This document shows, piece by piece, positions 1 through 5,589 of a DNA stretch of 5,643 nt; positions within the stretch are counted from its first letter, which is position 1; each line of letters starts with the position of its first letter. This DNA is from Synechococcus sp. UW140 (GTDB lineage: Bacteria > Cyanobacteriota > Cyanobacteriia > PCC-6307 > Cyanobiaceae). The position numbers and the translations under genes were made by a program. The notes beneath the pieces were generated by a model. The model worked only from the letters and a program-made list of their open reading frames with translations, ran no database searches and had not been told where the DNA came from. The stretch is taken from the NCBI GenBank assembly GCA_945878795.1, contig CAMDWF010000172.1, positions 1 through 5,643 on the forward strand, in the 5' to 3' direction.

Positions 1-1
1 T

Positions 2-1243
2 CCCGCCAACCCGGAGGTTTTCAGCCAGCTGACCTCGCTGGTGGATGCGGGGGATTGGATCGGCGTGCACGGCAGTCTCAAACGTACCGATCGCGGTGAA
101 CTGTCGGTCAAGGTGACCCGCTGGTCCATGCTCAGCAAGGCCCTCCAGCCCCTCCCCGATAAGTGGCATGGTCTGGCGGATATCGAGAAGCGCTACCGCC
201 AGCGCTACCTCGATTTGATTGTGTCGCCCCAGACCCGGGAAACCTTCCGGCGTCGGGCTGTGCTGGTCAGCACCATGCGGCGCTGGCTCGATGGGCGTGG
301 CTTCCTTGAAATCGAAACACCCGTCCTGCAGACGGAGGCCGGTGGAGCCGATGCCCGTCCCTTCACCACCCACCACAACGCCCTCGACCTGCCCCTCACC
401 CTGCGTATTGCCACCGAGCTCCACCTCAAGCGGCTGGTGGTGGGTGGCTTTGAGCGGGTCTATGAGCTGGGCCGCATCTTCCGCAATGAGGGGGTTAGCA
501 CCCGCCATAACCCCGAGTTCACCTCGGTGGAGATCTACCAGGCCTATGCCGATTACGGCACCATGATGGAGCTAACCGAGAAGTTAATCGAAGCGGCGGC
601 CCGCGAGGTGTGCGGCGCTACCCAAATCACCTACCAGGACAGCGCCATCGACCTCACGCCCCCCTGGCGGCGGGCCACGATGCACGATCTGGTGAGGGAG
701 GCCACGGGGCTGGATTTCACAGGCTTCGAGGGCCCCGATCCGGCCGAAAGCCGTGCCCGGGCTGCCGCCGCCATGGCCGAGGCGGGCCTGGAGGTGCCGG
801 CCGCAGCCGATTCACTGGGTCGGCTGTTGGTGGAGGCCTTCGAGCAGCGGGTCGAGGAAACATTGATCCAACCCACTTTCGTACTTGATTACCCAGTGGA
901 GAATTCCCCTCTCGCCCGGGCCCACCGCAGCAAGCCGGGGCTGGTGGAGCGTTTCGAGCTGTTCATCGTCGGCCGCGAAACCGCCAACGCCTTCAGCGAG
1001 CTGATCGATCCGCTAGATCAGCGCCGCCGCCTCGAGGCCCAGCAGGAGCGCCGCCGCGCCGGTGACCCCGAGGCCCAAACCGTTGATGAGGACTTCCTCC
1101 AGGCCCTTGAGGTAGGCATGCCCCCCACCGGGGGCCTAGGCATTGGCATCGACCGCCTGGTGATGCTGCTCACCGACAGTCCTTCAATTCGAGACGTGAT
1201 TGCGTTTCCGTTGCTGCGCCCGGAAACGGGACCCATGCAGTGA
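2..1243 (+). CDS. lysS: Lysyl-tRNA synthetase, class II (5' truncated)
   Basis: Charges tRNA-Lys with lysine using ATP, in the cytoplasm. The reading frame is open from base 2, so the gene begins outside the window. A GTG at 41 is an internal valine and not the start: the residues before it (PANPEVFSQLTSLV) and after it continue the OB-fold anticodon-binding domain, which in E. coli LysS contains the matching GDIVGVKG segment. About 413 residues are visible; by comparison with E. coli LysS (about 505 residues) roughly 95 are missing. Numbering from the GTG at 41, the catalytic domain shows PLPDKWHGL and RYRQRYLDL near 38-59, motif 1 near 69-96 (ending EIETPVLQ), the lysine-site region RPFTTHHNALDL and KRLVVGGFERVYELG, motif 2 FRNEGVSTRHNPEF at 147-160, and motif 3 GLGIGIDRLVMLL at 365-377, followed by the usual IRDVIAFPLLRP end. 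It stops with TGA at 1241-1243 and is followed closely by a small gene on the same strand. No frameshift or missing motif is seen in the visible part. Confidence 0.97.
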   Translation, partial: PANPEVFSQLTSLVDAGDWIGVHGSLKRTDRGELSVKVTRWSMLSKALQPLPDKWHGLADIEKRYRQRYLDLIVSPQTRETFRRRAVLVSTMRRWLDGRGFLEIETPVLQTEAGGADARPFTTHHNALDLPLTLRIATELHLKRLVVGGFERVYELGRIFRNEGVSTRHNPEFTSVEIYQAYADYGTMMELTEKLIEAAAREVCGATQITYQDSAIDLTPPWRRATMHDLVREATGLDFTGFEGPDPAESRARAAAAMAEAGLEVPAAADSLGRLLVEAFEQRVEETLIQPTFVLDYPVENSPLARAHRSKPGLVERFELFIVGRETANAFSELIDPLDQRRRLEAQQERRRAGDPEAQTVDEDFLQALEVGMPPTGGLGIGIDRLVMLLTDSPSIRDVIAFPLLRPETGPMQ

Positions 1244-1279
1244 GATAATGGGGGGTAAGAATGCTTTGTCTCAAAGCCC

Positions 1280-1543
1280 ATGAGTGGCGAGCGCGTCGGT
1301 TTCCGGTTTCAACACGCCGATGCGGTGGTGAAGCGCAACCCCCAGGGGCGTTCCCGCCGGGGGTGGGTCATGGAGCCTGTTGAACAGACCACCAGTCGAG
1401 GCACCAAGATGCCCGCCTATCGCATTCGCTGGAGGGACAGCGAGCGCCCTGAAATTGTGCTCCAGCACATGCTGATCGCCGATCCCGATCCAACCCCACC
1501 GCCGGAAGGGGTCAGCTTGGTGCCTCCAGCCCCCAAAGTCTGA
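1280..1543 (+). CDS. Conserved hypothetical 87-residue basic protein downstream of lysS
   Basis: Function unknown. I recognise the general pattern as a small protein found after lysS in picocyanobacteria, from memory and without a search. The ATG at 1280 lies 36 bases after the lysS stop, so co-transcription with lysS is likely; no clear Shine-Dalgarno sits at normal spacing, although a G-run (GGGGGG, about 1250) lies further upstream. The protein is rich in Arg and Lys in its first 55 residues (VKRNPQGRSRRGWV at 17-30, then MPAYRIRWRDSERPEIV at 44-60) and ends in a proline-rich tail (PDPTPPPEGVSLVPPAPKV, 69-87). The alternation of hydrophobic and charged residues around RRGWV, AYRIRW and PEIVLQHML suggests a small beta-barrel, perhaps SH3-like, which is inference only. 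There is no signal peptide, membrane segment or cysteine. A shorter ATG frame at 1261 is out of frame and not supported. Confidence 0.8.
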   Translation: MSGERVGFRFQHADAVVKRNPQGRSRRGWVMEPVEQTTSRGTKMPAYRIRWRDSERPEIVLQHMLIADPDPTPPPEGVSLVPPAPKV

Positions 1544-1583
1544 TCCCATGGCCTGGCGGTCGGCTTGCTAAGGCTTCTCCAGG

Positions 1584-2381
1584 TCAGCTCCAGCCGCGTA
1601 ATTTGTAAACCACAAGCCCCATAAGTTCCCGCAGGTTGGTGGATGTGTTGGATAGGGCTCCGGCGCTGGGGAGCAAGTCATCCAGCAGGCTGGCGGCAGT
1701 GCCTCGGCCGATGTTGGCTTGGTTGACCACCTGGAAATCACAGGCTACCGGCACGATTTTTAGATCCGTGAGGTGGCGAAAGGTGGCCACTGAACGGGGC
1801 AGGTGCCTGGCACTGGTGACGAGCAGCACCGAGTGCCAGTTGCGGGCCGTCGCGATGGCTTGCAGGGCCCGGGCCTCCTCCGCCGTGTTGCGGGCCTGGT
1901 CGCTCATCAGGATGCTGTCGGCTTTCACCCCCAGCCAGCGGGCCAAGGTCGCCGCCGATTGGGCCTCCGGGGGGGCTGGATCCTGGCCCAGCAGGCTCAC
2001 GACTCCTCCAGAGACCAGCAGCCACTGGGCCTTCTGCTCCCGCATCAGTTGCACTCCCGTCAGCAAGCGATCGCCGGCATCACTGATCTCGACCCCCCGA
2101 CGGGGAGGGAGGGGCGCCAGGACCCCGCCCCCAAGCACAAGCACCGCATCGGCTTTGGGCAGTACGGGGGGCACCAACGCCAGGGCCCTTTGCTCGAGCT
2201 GCCGTTCCATGGACCGGCTCACCCAGGGCATCGAGGCCACCCAAAGCAACAGCAGGGCCGCTGCGGAGATCCAGGGACTCCAGCGCCGCCTGCGACCCAA
2301 GAGCGCGGCCCCCTGAAGCAGTAGGGCCAGGCTCAGGGGATAGAAGAAAGTGGGTAGCAGTTTGGCGAGCAGAAAGTCCAT
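1584..2381 (-). CDS. ElyC/YdcF-like DUF218 membrane protein
   Basis: A 265-residue member of the DUF218 (YdcF/SanA/ElyC) family. The closest E. coli likeness I can see is ElyC, an envelope-biogenesis factor of similar length (about 259). Two hydrophobic segments occupy roughly residues 7-29 and 37-54, separated by RRRR at 30-33; by the positive-inside rule this loop is cytoplasmic, which places the C-terminal domain on the periplasmic side (inference). The DUF218 domain starts at ADAVLVLGGGV (78-87), continues with LLVSGGVVSL (121-130), the NTAEEA element (165-170) and LLVTSARHLPRSVATF (186-201), and ends in a helix LRELMGLVVYKLRGW. The frame is open upstream to 2582, but ATG at 2381 is preferred because it puts the hydrophobic segment at the N-terminus and lies 10 bases after the stop of the preceding gene; the extension would overlap that gene by about 190 bases. 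It is the last gene of the minus-strand block. Its enzymatic activity is unknown. Confidence 0.9.
   Translation of the reverse strand: MDFLLAKLLPTFFYPLSLALLLQGAALLGRRRRWSPWISAAALLLLWVASMPWVSRSMERQLEQRALALVPPVLPKADAVLVLGGGVLAPLPPRRGVEISDAGDRLLTGVQLMREQKAQWLLVSGGVVSLLGQDPAPPEAQSAATLARWLGVKADSILMSDQARNTAEEARALQAIATARNWHSVLLVTSARHLPRSVATFRHLTDLKIVPVACDFQVVNQANIGRGTAASLLDDLLPSAGALSNTSTNLRELMGLVVYKLRGWS
2067..2074. repeat. HIP1 octamer GCGATCGC
   Basis: A perfect copy of the palindromic octamer that is over-represented in many cyanobacterial genomes lies inside the elyC-like gene, extended on one side to AGCGATCGCC. It is the only exact copy I found in the window. One copy is weak support for a cyanobacterial source and has no known local function. 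Confidence 0.55.
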
Positions 2382-2391
2382 CGCTTCTTGG

Positions 2392-2943
2392 TCAGCGCTG
2401 CATCTGGCGCCGCAGCTCCTGCAGGTCCTGGTGGTTTTCGAAGGCGGCCCAATCGGACTCCAGGTCGGCCTGGGGGGTGGATTCAGGCTGGGCCGGGTTT
2501 GGGGACTTGCCGTTACCTGGGTCCGCTGGCGCCTGGCCAGCGCCACCGGCGGTCGCTGCGGCCATGCTGCGCAATTCCACATCGACCGCGCTGAAGCGTT
2601 GACCCAGTTCCGCCAGGGTCTCCCAGCGACAGCGTCCCTGCTCCATCAGTTCGTTGATGTGGGCCTCAGCCCGATCCGCCAGGTTGTCGGCGCCGGCGCT
2701 GCGGGCCCGCCGCACCCGCTCTTGCCAGGATCGGATTTCACTGGCCAGCCGTAGTAAGCCCTGGCGTTGCAATTCTGCTTCTTGTTTCAGGTCAAGACGC
2801 TGGCGCCGCAGGCTTTGCTGGCGTTCGCGGGCCTGTTGCTCGGCCAAGAGGGCTTCCTGTTGGGGATTGGACTTGAGAAAGGATTCGAGTTGCCGTTCCA
2901 GGCGGGCTTCCAATTCATCAAGCCAATGGCTGCTGCCGCTCAT
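2392..2943 (-). CDS. Coiled-coil 'hercynine metabolism protein' next to egtBD
   Basis: A 183-residue, mostly helical, highly charged protein of unknown biochemical function. I recall that cyanobacterial proteins of this kind beside EgtB/EgtD carry the family name 'hercynine metabolism protein'; that is memory, and the name reflects gene neighbourhood. A long Arg/Glu/Gln-rich amphipathic helix or coiled coil covers about residues 7-75, then a second helical region 72-125 includes SWQERVRRARSAGADNLADRAE (split here as SWQERVRRARSAG, 72-84, and ADNLADRAE, 85-93), which resembles the helical hairpin of PspA/Vipp1. A low-complexity Ala/Gly/Pro linker follows (about 128-160), then a short acidic-to-basic helix at the C-terminus (about 160-183). 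There is one cysteine (C105), and no signal peptide or membrane segment. Its ATG overlaps the stop of the upstream gene as ATGA (2940-2943), indicating translational coupling; no separate Shine-Dalgarno is evident. Confidence 0.87.
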   Translation of the reverse strand: MSGSSHWLDELEARLERQLESFLKSNPQQEALLAEQQARERQQSLRRQRLDLKQEAELQRQGLLRLASEIRSWQERVRRARSAGADNLADRAEAHINELMEQGRCRWETLAELGQRFSAVDVELRSMAAATAGGAGQAPADPGNGKSPNPAQPESTPQADLESDWAAFENHQDLQELRRQMQR

Positions 2944-3176
2944 GGCTGCTGGGTGGCGGGGGCGCGGGTGATCAGGGGCGCTTCGATTTCTTGCTGCAAG
3001 GGAGTGATTGCCGCCTCGCGGGAGCGCAGCAGCAGTTGGGTGAGGCGGGCAATGGCGCCTTCGCCTAGGTCCTGCTCAGAGATGCGATCGAAGGCCTGGT
3101 GGTAGAGCTCTTCCAGCTCCTCGATCAGCCCCTCCCGCACCGAGCGCATCGCTTGGCGCTGATCCTCACGGCTCAT
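2940..3176 (-). CDS. Small helical 'hercynine metabolism small protein'
   Basis: A 78-residue protein of unknown function, the first gene after egtD. I recall small cyanobacterial proteins at this position being named 'hercynine metabolism small protein' (EgtB/EgtD-associated); no search was possible. It is almost wholly helical by composition: a first helix about residues 4-34 (REDQRQAMRSVREGLIEELE and onward), a short DLGEG turn (36-40), a second helix about 41-66 with LLLRSREAAI, then a polar Pro/Ala tail. There is no cysteine, membrane segment or recognisable catalytic motif. The frame stays open to a GTG at 3215, giving 91 residues, but ATG at 3176 is preferred because GGAG lies 6 bases upstream of it (complement of 3183-3186) and the GTG has no ribosome site. 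With this start the gap to egtD is 50 bases. The stop overlaps the next start (ATGA). Confidence 0.85.
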   Translation of the reverse strand: MSREDQRQAMRSVREGLIEELEELYHQAFDRISEQDLGEGAIARLTQLLLRSREAAITPLQQEIEAPLITRAPATQQP

Positions 3177-3182
3177 GGCTGA

Positions 3183-3186
3183 CTCC
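3183..3186 (-). promoter_or_regulatory. Shine-Dalgarno that decides the small-protein start
   Basis: The minus strand reads GGAGTCAGCCATG ending at 3174, so a GGAG core sits 6 bases before the ATG at 3176. It is the clearest ribosome site in the minus-strand block and argues for the 78-residue form over the GTG-initiated 91-residue form. It also suggests that this gene initiates independently after the 50-base gap behind egtD. Confidence 0.6.
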
Positions 3187-3226
3187 GATGCAGGGTTGAT
3201 TGGCAATGCTGGCACTTTTGGGTAGG

Positions 3227-4249
3227 TCAGTGCAACTTGCTATGGACCAATAGGTGGAGCGACAGCTCATTGCCGCCGTCGCTCCAGCGCCCCAAGGGAC
3301 GCCAGCCCGCTTCTGCCGCCAGGGCGAGGAAGGCTTCAGGGGTGTATTTCACGCTGTATTCGCTGATCAGGGGCTCGCCGGCTGCAAAGCTCCAGCTCCG
3401 GCCGGCCAGATCCACCTGCTGGTTGCGGCGGCTGACCAGGGCCATGGCGATGCGGCTGGCGGCTGGCTCCCAGCGGGCTTCGTAGCGGAAGGCGGCAGGG
3501 TCGAAGTTGCCAGCCAGCTCGCGGTTGAGCCGGCGCAGCAGGTTGAAGGCAAAGGCTGCCGAAACTCCGGCGGCATCGTCGTAGGCCGCCTCAAGGCGGG
3601 CCGCCTCCTGGGGCTGGTCGATGCCGATCAACAGCCTGCTGCCCTGGCCCAGGAGCTCGGCAAAATGGGCTAACAACAAACGGGCCTGGGCCGGATCGAA
3701 GTTTCCCAGGGAACTGCCGGGGTAGAAGCCGATCCGCGGCCGATCTTCCAGCAGGGGATGGGTGGGCAGCTTATCGATATTGGCGTAATCGCAGCAGATG
3801 CCCAGCACCGGTACGTCCGGATGCCGCGCCTGCAGGGCCCTGCAGGCTGGCGCCAGGTGGTCGGCGCTGATGTCTAGGGCCACGTAGGCGGCCGGCTGCA
3901 GGGTCTCCAGTAGGGGCCCTACCTTGCGGAGATTGCCTGCACCGAATTCGACCAGAACCGGTTGTTTGTCGATGCCTTGGCCAAGGGCCTGGGCCATTTC
4001 GCCGGCTCGATCCTGTAAAAGCTTGGTTTCGCAGCGCGTCAGGCTGTATTCGGGTTGTTCGCAGATGCGCTCGAACAGCTGCGAACCCTCAGCGTCATAC
4101 AGAAACCAGGCAGGTAGCTGACGGGGGTGGCGAGACAAACCTTCGATGACCAATCGTTCCATGTCCGCCACGGCGGGATGGAGATCAACCAGCTCGGGCC
4201 CGTCTTCTGTTTTGGCTGCGGCTGTGGGGCCCGCCAGGGGCAGGATCAT
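3227..4249 (-). CDS. egtD: L-histidine N-alpha-methyltransferase (hercynine synthase)
   Basis: Transfers three methyl groups from S-adenosylmethionine to the amino group of histidine, making hercynine, the first step of ergothioneine synthesis; cytoplasmic. It has 340 residues against 321 for Mycobacterium smegmatis EgtD. SAM-site motifs are EFGAGNLRKVGPLL (101-114), VALDIS (123-128) and CCDYANIDKL (152-161), followed by GFYPGSSLGNF (174-184). Residues matching the known histidine-binding set of the mycobacterial enzyme (numbers in brackets, from memory) are all present with close spacing: Y51 (Y39), Y68 (Y56), N183 (N166), Y223 in AYDD (Y206), M268 (M252), and E297/S299 in SEYSVKY (E282/S284). 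This supports true histidine specificity and not only family membership. ATG at 4249 overlaps the egtB stop as ATGA, so translation is probably coupled. The frame extends to 4351, but that start would overlap egtB by about 100 bases and adds residues with no family counterpart. Confidence 0.96.
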   Translation of the reverse strand: MILPLAGPTAAAKTEDGPELVDLHPAVADMERLVIEGLSRHPRQLPAWFLYDAEGSQLFERICEQPEYSLTRCETKLLQDRAGEMAQALGQGIDKQPVLVEFGAGNLRKVGPLLETLQPAAYVALDISADHLAPACRALQARHPDVPVLGICCDYANIDKLPTHPLLEDRPRIGFYPGSSLGNFDPAQARLLLAHFAELLGQGSRLLIGIDQPQEAARLEAAYDDAAGVSAAFAFNLLRRLNRELAGNFDPAAFRYEARWEPAASRIAMALVSRRNQQVDLAGRSWSFAAGEPLISEYSVKYTPEAFLALAAEAGWRPLGRWSDGGNELSLHLLVHSKLH

Positions 4250-5523
4250 GGCCGGCTGCCCTGCTGGGCCAGGCGTATTCCAGAGGCCATCCAGCGGCTC
4301 GCAGGTGGGAAGAAGTTGCGGTAGGTGCGCCGCTGAGGCCCAGAATGCCATTTAGGAGTCATGTAGCCACTGCCCCGCAGCACGAACTGCGAGGACATGA
4401 ATTTGCCGTTGTATTCCCCCACCGCACCAGGGGCGGGTGTGAATCCCGGATAGGGACGGTACGGGCAGCTGGTCCACTGCCACAACACCCCAAAGGCTTG
4501 GCCCAGGTCGGGGCCGAATTGCTCGCAGGCCACCTCCCATTCAGCCTCGCTGGGCAGGCGCTTGCCACACCAGCGGGCATAGGCATCGGCCTCGAACCAG
4601 CTCAGATGGCGCACGGGGGCCTGACCCTGGCGGGGCTGGCGCCCCGCCAGGGTGAACTCGTCGTCTTCACGCCAGTAGCGGGGACCCTGCCACTGGCGCG
4701 CCTGGCATATCGCCCACCCCTCGCTCATCCAAAGGTCGGGTCGTTGGTAGCCCCCGTCGGCCTGGAAGGCGGCGAATTCGGCGTTCGTCACCAGTTGATT
4801 GGCGATGGCGAAGGGCTCCAGCCAGACCCGGTGGCTTGGCGCTTCGTTATCAAAGTGGAAGTCATCTAAGTGAAGGTACCCTTCCCCTTCCCCTTCCCCT
4901 TCCCCTTCCCCGGGGCCGTGGCCGATCGTCATCAGGCCGCCTGGGTGCTCCAGCCAACCTGGTCGGTCGCTCGGTTTTGACGTGCTCCAGGCGGCACCAA
5001 AGTCGACTTCAGGCCCTGCTCCTGCGGGGAGATAAGTGGGCTCGAAGGGGTTGCGGCTGAAGCCGTCCAGCAGGTCCATCAGCAGCAGTTCCTGGTGCTG
5101 CTGCTCGTGCTGCAGGCCCAGTTCCACCAGCGCGTCCAGGGCCCCAGCCCCCGCGGCCGGTCGCTGCGATTGGCCCTCCAGGAGTTGGACCAGCCCTTCG
5201 TCGACCCGCCGGCGCCAGTCCAGAATCGCGCCCAGGCCTGGCCGGGTCAGCAGACCCCTCTGGGGGCGTGGATGGCGGGAGCCGGCGGCCTCGTAATAGG
5301 AATTGAATAAATAGCCCCATAGGGGTTCCAGGCCGGGCCACCGCTCAAGGTGAGGCGTCAGGACAAAACAATCAAAGAACCAGTTCGTATGGGCCAGGTG
5401 CCATTTGGGCGGACTGGCGTCCGGCATGCCCTGCAGGCAAAGGTCCTCAGGTTCCAAGGGAACCAGTAATCGCTCGCTGTTCTGGCGGACGGTGCGCCAG
5501 CGCTGGTTGCTGGAGAGGTCCAC
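4246..5523 (-). CDS. egtB: Ergothioneine sulfoxide synthase (EgtB-type, non-heme iron)
   Basis: Couples hercynine to a thiol donor with O2 at a non-heme iron, forming the sulfoxide precursor of ergothioneine; cytoplasmic. It has 425 residues. The N-terminal DinB-like domain (about 8-150) carries the expected three-histidine iron site: H45 in KWHLAHTNWFFD, and H139/H143 in QHEQQHQELLL. NSYYEA at 74-79 gives a Tyr-Tyr pair, followed by RHPRPQRGLLTRP. The C-terminal FGE-sulfatase-type domain (about 190-420) shows FDNEAPSHRVWLEPFAIA, WFEADAYARWCGKRLPSEAE, VLRGSGYMTP and YRNFFPPASRWMASGIRLA. The Tyr-Tyr pair and RNFFPP end resemble EgtBs that take free cysteine, such as that of Chloracidobacterium, more than the mycobacterial gamma-glutamylcysteine type; this is inference. 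The start is GTG at 5523: an in-frame TAG lies seven codons upstream and there is no in-frame ATG before M33, which would cut into the iron-site domain. The Shine-Dalgarno is weak. A Gly-Glu repeat at residues 205-215 is unusual. Confidence 0.94.
   Translation of the reverse strand: MDLSSNQRWRTVRQNSERLLVPLEPEDLCLQGMPDASPPKWHLAHTNWFFDCFVLTPHLERWPGLEPLWGYLFNSYYEAAGSRHPRPQRGLLTRPGLGAILDWRRRVDEGLVQLLEGQSQRPAAGAGALDALVELGLQHEQQHQELLLMDLLDGFSRNPFEPTYLPAGAGPEVDFGAAWSTSKPSDRPGWLEHPGGLMTIGHGPGEGEGEGEGEGYLHLDDFHFDNEAPSHRVWLEPFAIANQLVTNAEFAAFQADGGYQRPDLWMSEGWAICQARQWQGPRYWREDDEFTLAGRQPRQGQAPVRHLSWFEADAYARWCGKRLPSEAEWEVACEQFGPDLGQAFGVLWQWTSCPYRPYPGFTPAPGAVGEYNGKFMSSQFVLRGSGYMTPKWHSGPQRRTYRNFFPPASRWMASGIRLAQQGSRP
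4879..4911 (-). repeat. (GGGGAA)5 hexanucleotide tandem repeat inside egtB
   Basis: On the coding (minus) strand five perfect GGGGAA-type units (read in frame as GGG GAA) end in a final GGG, encoding (Gly-Glu)5-Gly at EgtB residues 205-215. The unit is six bases, so gain or loss of a unit changes protein length by two residues without a frameshift. The repeat sits between MTIGH and FHFDNE, near the start of the FGE domain, where family members usually have only a short turn. With five runs of four G, one run of three and AA spacers it also matches a G-quadruplex-forming sequence in both the coding DNA strand and the mRNA. It abuts a CCCCGGGG palindrome at 4908-4915. Confidence 0.9.
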
Positions 5524-5551
5524 GGGCGGGCCACCATCGGACTAACACCCT

Positions 5552-5589
5552 AAATAAATGCCGCGCCCCGGACCCTGGCTGCCGGGGCG
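5552..5589 (-). terminator. GC-rich hairpin with interrupted T tract upstream of egtB (possible terminator or attenuator)
   Basis: A perfect 8-base inverted repeat, CGCCCCGG (5564-5571) with CCGGGGCG (5582-5589), encloses a 10-base loop. On the minus strand it is followed after five bases by TTTATTT (5558-5552). That order suits a weak intrinsic terminator for a gene transcribed from the right, outside the window, or an attenuator in the egtB leader, about 40 bases before the GTG start. The tail is short and broken, and GC-rich inverted repeats arise easily in this background, so the call is tentative. The rest of 5524-5643 shows no supported gene and no convincing -10/-35 pair. Confidence 0.25.

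Noticed and set aside
41..43. GTG at 41 as the lysS start
   Set aside because: The frame is open to base 2 and the residues on both sides continue the OB-fold domain, so this is an internal valine of a gene cut by the window edge.
1211..1248. Promoter for the 87-residue gene (TTGCTG and GATAAT)
   Set aside because: The two hexamer-like elements are 26 bases apart, too far for a usual -35/-10 pair; the GATAAT alone may be chance.
1544..1583. Terminator between the convergent genes
   Set aside because: Only a 5-base CCTGG/CCAGG pairing with a 22-base loop is visible and no T tract follows, so an intrinsic terminator cannot be supported.
1636..2324. Long plus-strand open frames opposite the elyC-like gene (up to 226 codons)
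   Set aside because: They lie antisense to a well-supported DUF218 gene, have Ser/Arg-rich low-information translations and no family motifs; such shadow frames are expected in GC-rich DNA.
2382..2582. N-terminal extension of the elyC-like gene to 2582
   Set aside because: It would overlap the coiled-coil gene by about 190 bases in another frame and would place a Pro/Arg-rich stretch before the first membrane helix.
4250..4351. N-terminal extension of egtD to 4351
   Set aside because: It overlaps the conserved end of egtB (RNFFPP to GIRLA), whereas ATG at 4249 gives a standard ATGA overlap and a family-like length.
4345..5060. Plus-strand frames opposite egtB, including one with a Leu-Pro repeat
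   Set aside because: They are shadows of egtB; the Leu-Pro repeat is only the complement of the GGGGAA repeat.
5524..5536. Out-of-frame ATG just before the egtB GTG start
   Set aside because: Its frame gives no EgtB residues; the iron-site domain is intact in the GTG frame, so there is no sign of a frameshift at the egtB start.
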